From Bryum argenteum (taxonomy: Eukaryota; Streptophyta; Bryopsida; Bryales; Bryaceae), in contig CM073324.1 of the NCBI GenBank assembly GCA_037043015.1, positions 20,476,097 through 20,540,096 of the forward strand: a stretch of DNA of 64,000 bases, in the 5' to 3' direction. Positions within the stretch are counted from its first letter, which is position 1; each line of letters begins with the position of its first letter. The translations under genes and the position numbers were made by a program. The notes under the pieces were generated by a model, which made no database searches, had not been told where the DNA came from, and was given only the letters and a program-made list of their open reading frames with translations. This document shows positions 59,660-64,000 of the stretch, piece by piece.

Positions 59660-60010
59660 GATCAACCAGATTGGTTGAAGAAATGGCACCTCTCAAACCA
59701 TCATTTTGGCGACATTTATATTTGGTCATGCTTCTCAAATGTCGCTCTTCTCAAAACCTGCAATTTTGTCACAGAGCCTCAAGTGCCATTTTGGAAGTAT
59801 GATAACCAAATACCAAACATGTCACCCAAATGGCACCTCTCAAAACTACAAGTGCTTTACAAAGTACCACTTTGTTGACATACTTTTAGGTTATGCTTTT
59901 AAAAATGCACAAGTTTTCGCAAAGCACCATTTGTCACAATGTGCCATTTTGGTATAATTGGTTACATATGCTTCCAAGATGGCACCTTACAATGGACGCC
60001 ATTACAAGGC
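59660..60010 (+). repeat. Degenerate repeats of AAATGGCACCTCTCAAA / GCCATTTTGG
   Basis: AAATGGCACCTCTCAAA occurs at about 59682 and 59829. Related words (GCCATTTTGGAAG, GTGCCATTTTGG, ATGGCACCTTAC) lie between and after. The pattern suggests an old tandem expansion of a unit near 145 bases. Confidence 0.5.
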
Positions 60011-61530
60011 AGTGAAGGCACCAAATTTTACTTCTATGTAACATTACCAACTATCCAACCCCTGTGATATGATTCTCTCTTTTTATGGTCTTATTCCTAA
60101 CCCTTTCAATCAAAAGTACCATAATTTCCTATGAAATTATGCCATTTTATCGGAGTTAAGGTTCTAAACATTCTTATTATAGTTGCATGATCTTTCCTAT
60201 GTTTCATAAGGTATCTCAAAATGCTTAGTATGGCAAATGTCATTTATACAATGTAAATCATTTTCAATTATACGCTCTTAACTTGCTTGTAAGGGTTACT
60301 AAAATCTAAACTTTAGATTAGTCGACTTAACATCACGTAACCTCTCTGATTCATGAGATCAACATAGGATCGAGCACTTAACTTTCATGAGACATGAGAT
60401 TAGTTAGCATAAATAAGACTAGCTAATTAAGAAGGACCAACTAACTTAAATGAGAATAAAGTACTAACTAGATGGACAAGTTTTGATATGCAAATCTTTG
60501 AACTTCAGAAACTTATTTGGTTGACTCAAGTCAACTCAATTATGATATCAGTTGAATTGAGGCCACTCAGAAATGTTGAGATCAAATAACCGATTGGCTA
60601 AGTTCCATATTAACAATAAGCTGTGAACATAATATCAGTGAGAAAAAGGTAGAGTAAGTTACATCGAGTGACTCGCTAATCATAAATAAGTTTGACAGTA
60701 AACCTCAGCCCCAAGTCCTCAATTTGACTATTATCAGTTGAATCAAGATCAGAAACTGAATTGTTCAACCTTAGTTATGATCAACCTTAGTTAATCTTAA
60801 GTTCAGTTAAGCTGAATAAGCGTTAGGCTTGTTAGATTCTCTTTTGTTTTCACAGTTCATCTGGAATGTAATATCGTACACTCAAAGTAATATCAAGACT
60901 TTCCTTCTGATTTACCAATTGGGCATGCAGCCCATGCAGACTCTGTTGAGAAGGCCCATGTTGTGTGACTGCCGGAATTCCACTCTCGATGGGCATTCGA
61001 TATACGCAATTAAGCCCTGCCAGCTTTTGAGTCCTGACCCAATACACCAATGCGTCTAAAAAGAAAGCTTAAGTGAACTGCACGTACCGAAAATGATCTC
61101 AGAACTCTCACTTGGCGAAGTACGGTTCCTAGCATCGTGAATGGCTGAATTTCCTTGCGATGGGATCCCTCCTTGGCCACGAGTTGCAGCACACAGCAGC
61201 AGACTTTGTACATTCAAGCACACCCATTCTGAATATAATTCGATATAATTCACTAGTAGATATTAAGAGATCATTGACGAATTTAAGGGCGTGGCCAAAA
61301 TGAATCAGATAAAATAACAAAACCAGTGAGTTCATGCAATGACGTACAGGCTTCAACCTCCGTAACATAATACGAGGTGAAGTACATATATTGCGATGTA
61401 CTGCCATTCTAGACCTTCAAGACTTTTCAACTTATATTTTCTCCAATATCTGCCAGTTTGAAAAAAGTAACTTCTCGGATAATAAGGGTTTCGATACGCA
61501 CTCTGCAAGGCAGATTGTAATCATGCACTC
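60010..61530. other. No gene seen
   Basis: AT-rich non-coding sequence. No protein family, RNA gene or transposon terminus was recognised. Confidence 0.4.
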
Positions 61531-61533
61531 CAG

Positions 61534-61830
61534 ATGTCCGGACGCTTTCATTGGAGTAACTAGAGGTGGCAACTCAACAACTGATGTACATAGTCCGGGC
61601 CGCTCCATAACGTACAAGGTTGAAATACCTGAAAAACTGAACATCATCCTGAACAACTGTCAAACGGTTCGTGAGCAGCCAGATAAAATGTGCTTACTAG
61701 CATTGTCGACCAGTCGTCCTGTAAGTATGGCTGCGAATCACCGACATCCTTGTCTCAGTATGGTACCATCATCAACCCCGTACACTAACGAACGTTGTGA
61801 TCCTTCCATTTACTGTCGCAAACTGATGTT
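61534..61830 (+). repeat. Diverged dispersed repeat, copy 1
   Basis: Starts ATGTCCGGACGCTTTCATTG, followed by GAGTAA. Further shared words with copy 2 are ACGTACAAGGT, GAAAAACTGAA/GAGAACTGAA, GGTTCGTGAGCA/GGTTCATGAGCA and CGTTGTGATCCT. Unknown element. Confidence 0.7.
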
Positions 61831-63723
61831 AACTCAGGTATATCATAACCTGGTCCAACTGTCTGAAGGATAATTCCTCATAACCTGGTAACGCGCACTA
61901 CCGACATAATCGGCCATTGCTAATTCCTCATTCGAGTATAGAGCTAATGAAAGCGACTGGAAATCGGGTGGTACAGATCGCTCGGACCTGACTTCCTTCA
62001 AGAGCATTCATTGAATGTGTGACTCACACACGATTTCAGAAGCTAAAAAAGGCCACGCAACGATGGTGTCCGGCCGTCAAATCCAGGATACTGTGTAAGT
62101 AGTCTTCTTGTCAAGTCAAAGGAGTAGTACTCTTCTCGACCCCATGTCCCCATGAACGATCAGTAAGTAACAACCTCAAACAGATACCTTAGTTAGAGAA
62201 GTCCTGCGGAGTATTATCTAGCGCGCGTTCAAAGTGGAATTATTGAATTGGACATGGGATCTGGAAGGAGCCAGGGAATATGTAGTACCTCACGTTCTGG
62301 TGCCGTAGCTTCAGTATGGTTTGCCGCGGTTCGTAAACAGGCTCTACTTCACTTCAGCTTCCGGCGATCAATGTTGTCGAAGCTCGAGTGCGAAGATGTG
62401 CTCAGTTCTCTTCAAGATTTTTACCTTCTCAAATTAGAACTGCGCGCTCGAATTTCTTGCTACCACATGAATGCCTGCATAGCTTCAAACTGCCACAACT
62501 TAAATCGAAATTCACTTCAGCGACTTCATTCAGGACTTCATAAGTATCGTTTCCTTCAGATTGACTTCCCTTTAGGTATCCAACGGCAAATCTAACATGC
62601 AGCTACCAATACATCTGATCATGGAACGTAGTATAGAGTCTGACTCCCCTTTCAAAGAATCGCGTACAGAGCCTCAATAGCTGTAAAGAGTCCTGACGCT
62701 AAGTAACCATTTTTCGAGTACTTAATTCACGTCCACATCACAAACTACGCAGTTGGTAGATTTCTTAGCATATGAACTAAGTTGGAGATCATCGGGGGTG
62801 GCTGAAGAAATCATACCCGACGAAATGAGTTCCTGAGTGCTCACGAACCCCTCTTGCACGCGGATTCGCACAAACCTTAGATCCTGTCCGGACTTCGTTT
62901 TCCTTAGTGAGTGACATGGTAAACTGTGTAGTAACTCCTCAATGCGAGCAGAGTTCAACTGTTCAAGGCAGGTCGAAGCAGGGGATCTTCGGAATTCCGA
63001 ACGCATGCACGACGTTGTCATCTAGATCGGGTCGTTCCGATGCAGCTACATAGTGCACCTGACTGTTCTTTTTCTACGCTCGTTCTTCTACGGTCGCTTA
63101 TTTTAGGCTGGGGTGTACGATTCTCCTCACTCAGGATTGCTTCCTTCAGGAAGCGGAAGAGTTTCCAAGATACCGCTCTTAATGTGTCACTCTGACTCAC
63201 CGTATGTCTTCTATCCTCAATGTATCCATGACTGTTGCTGCTGCAGAGAAACCAACCCTCAGTCACACATCATCAGAAAGTTTCATGATATCTATTACTA
63301 CTGTGAGTGCCTTTTCTCGTGAGGGCGGATTGGCACTACTGTGACTGATATTCCCTTGATGGCCGTTTCTTCAAAGAATACTCAGTCATCCACTGTGGAT
63401 GCAAGAAATCCCCTACCAAGCAATTAGAAATTTAGAACCAAAGATAAGCTCGGCAATGTAGAGCAAGAGGTGTGCCCCTCGTATTATTGCGCGCTTACTA
63501 CGGATCCACGATGCCATACGCATCCCTCTACAGTCGTTAAGTTGATGTTGACAAGGTTTTGATGGCGGCGTTAAACAGCGACACTGGCACACTCGCTGTC
63601 GTCCTTGTTCATCGTCTCCATGATGATAGTACGCTCGGCAGTATCCTCCGATCGATGATCATGACAGTGCGTAGCAAATAGCCAGGCGTTGATCGATCAC
63701 CAAGGCAGTGGGAGGGTAATTGG
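61831..63723. other. No gene seen
   Basis: More balanced base composition than the preceding AT-rich DNA, but no recognisable coding or RNA gene. It lies between the two copies of the dispersed repeat, so it may be the interior of an unknown transposon. Confidence 0.35.
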
Positions 63724-64000
63724 ATGTCCGGACGCTTTCATTGGAGTAAGGTGGCAAACTCATCAACCAAAGTACACACTCCGGTTCCATGACGTACAAG
63801 GTAGGATTGGTGCAACCTGGAGAACTGAAGTTACGGTTCATGAGCAAATACACATGGTTACTCCGTCGCATTTCCGGATCCTTCTGTATGGTCACTGATC
63901 AACATCGACTCTCAAGACCGTAATTACACACGTAAGTTACCCCAGGCAGACACTGACGTTGTGATCCTGCCTGGCTGTCAAGTTCCGTCTGCTGTCACCA
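63724..64000 (+). repeat. Diverged dispersed repeat, copy 2 (runs to the window end)
   Basis: Same start as copy 1 and the same order of shared words, with several small indels. The end is not visible because the window stops. Confidence 0.7.

Noticed and set aside
1-64000. tRNA or rRNA genes
   Set aside because: I looked for tRNA T-loop and cloverleaf patterns and rRNA blocks by eye and found none; a covariance-model search would be more reliable.

Overview
This is a nuclear chromosome segment of a land plant, probably a bryophyte (moss-like). The evidence is intron-rich genes for a plastid-type O-acetylserine (thiol) lyase, a plastid-type polynucleotide phosphorylase, VPS11 and a kinase-less LRR receptor-like protein, together with a Ty3 chromovirus fragment and Mutator-type transposon coding. 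The species assignment is an inference; no rRNA, tRNA or organelle sequence was seen.

Layout. 0.9-4.2 kb: LRR receptor-like protein (+, 2 exons). 5.4-5.8 kb: PIF/Harbinger-like MITE. 6.3-9.1 kb: cysteine synthase (+, 10 exons, 396 aa). 9.8-14.6 kb: VPS11 (-, 6 exons, 1026 aa). 15.7-48.5 kb: a giant interrupted palindrome. Its two arms, 15739-28085 and 36197-48538, are about 12.3 kb each, nearly identical and inverted. They flank an 8.1 kb spacer. 48.9-55.2 kb: polynucleotide phosphorylase (+, 25 exons, 859 aa). 56.8-57.75 kb: the last four exons only of a 2-oxoglutarate dehydrogenase E1 gene (-). 57.8-64 kb: no recognisable gene, some degenerate repeats. VPS11 and PNPase are head to head, and the palindrome sits in what was probably a shared promoter region of about 1.5 kb.

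The palindrome is the notable object. Each arm carries (i) a coiled-coil plus RING-like zinc-finger gene at the outer end and (ii) a multi-exon gene whose product has a ParB/sulfiredoxin-like domain (GNHR motif) followed by a beta-class DNA N6-adenine/N4-cytosine methyltransferase layout (DTPF motif IV, then AdoMet motif I). The spacer carries a Mutator-like transposase gene with a DDE-type core and a SWIM zinc finger. It also holds a third copy of the arm-terminal sequence (33962-34010) and a decayed Ty3 chromovirus 3' half whose LTR is also present at the inner end of each arm. The simplest reading is a large Mutator-type element (15739-34010) with cargo genes for DNA methylation, joined to a second, inverted, truncated copy. 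A 13-14 bp near-palindrome, TTCGGTACCGAAC and variants, recurs many times in introns and spacers of this element, including a 42-bp periodic array inside the transposase intron. I did not see it in the flanking host genes.

The element genes look decayed. The RING, ParB-methyltransferase and transposase genes each hold one in-frame stop (TAG, TAA and TGA respectively). The two arm copies also differ by short clusters of changes. The left arm keeps the intact methyltransferase catalytic exons; the right arm keeps the intact 5' exons.
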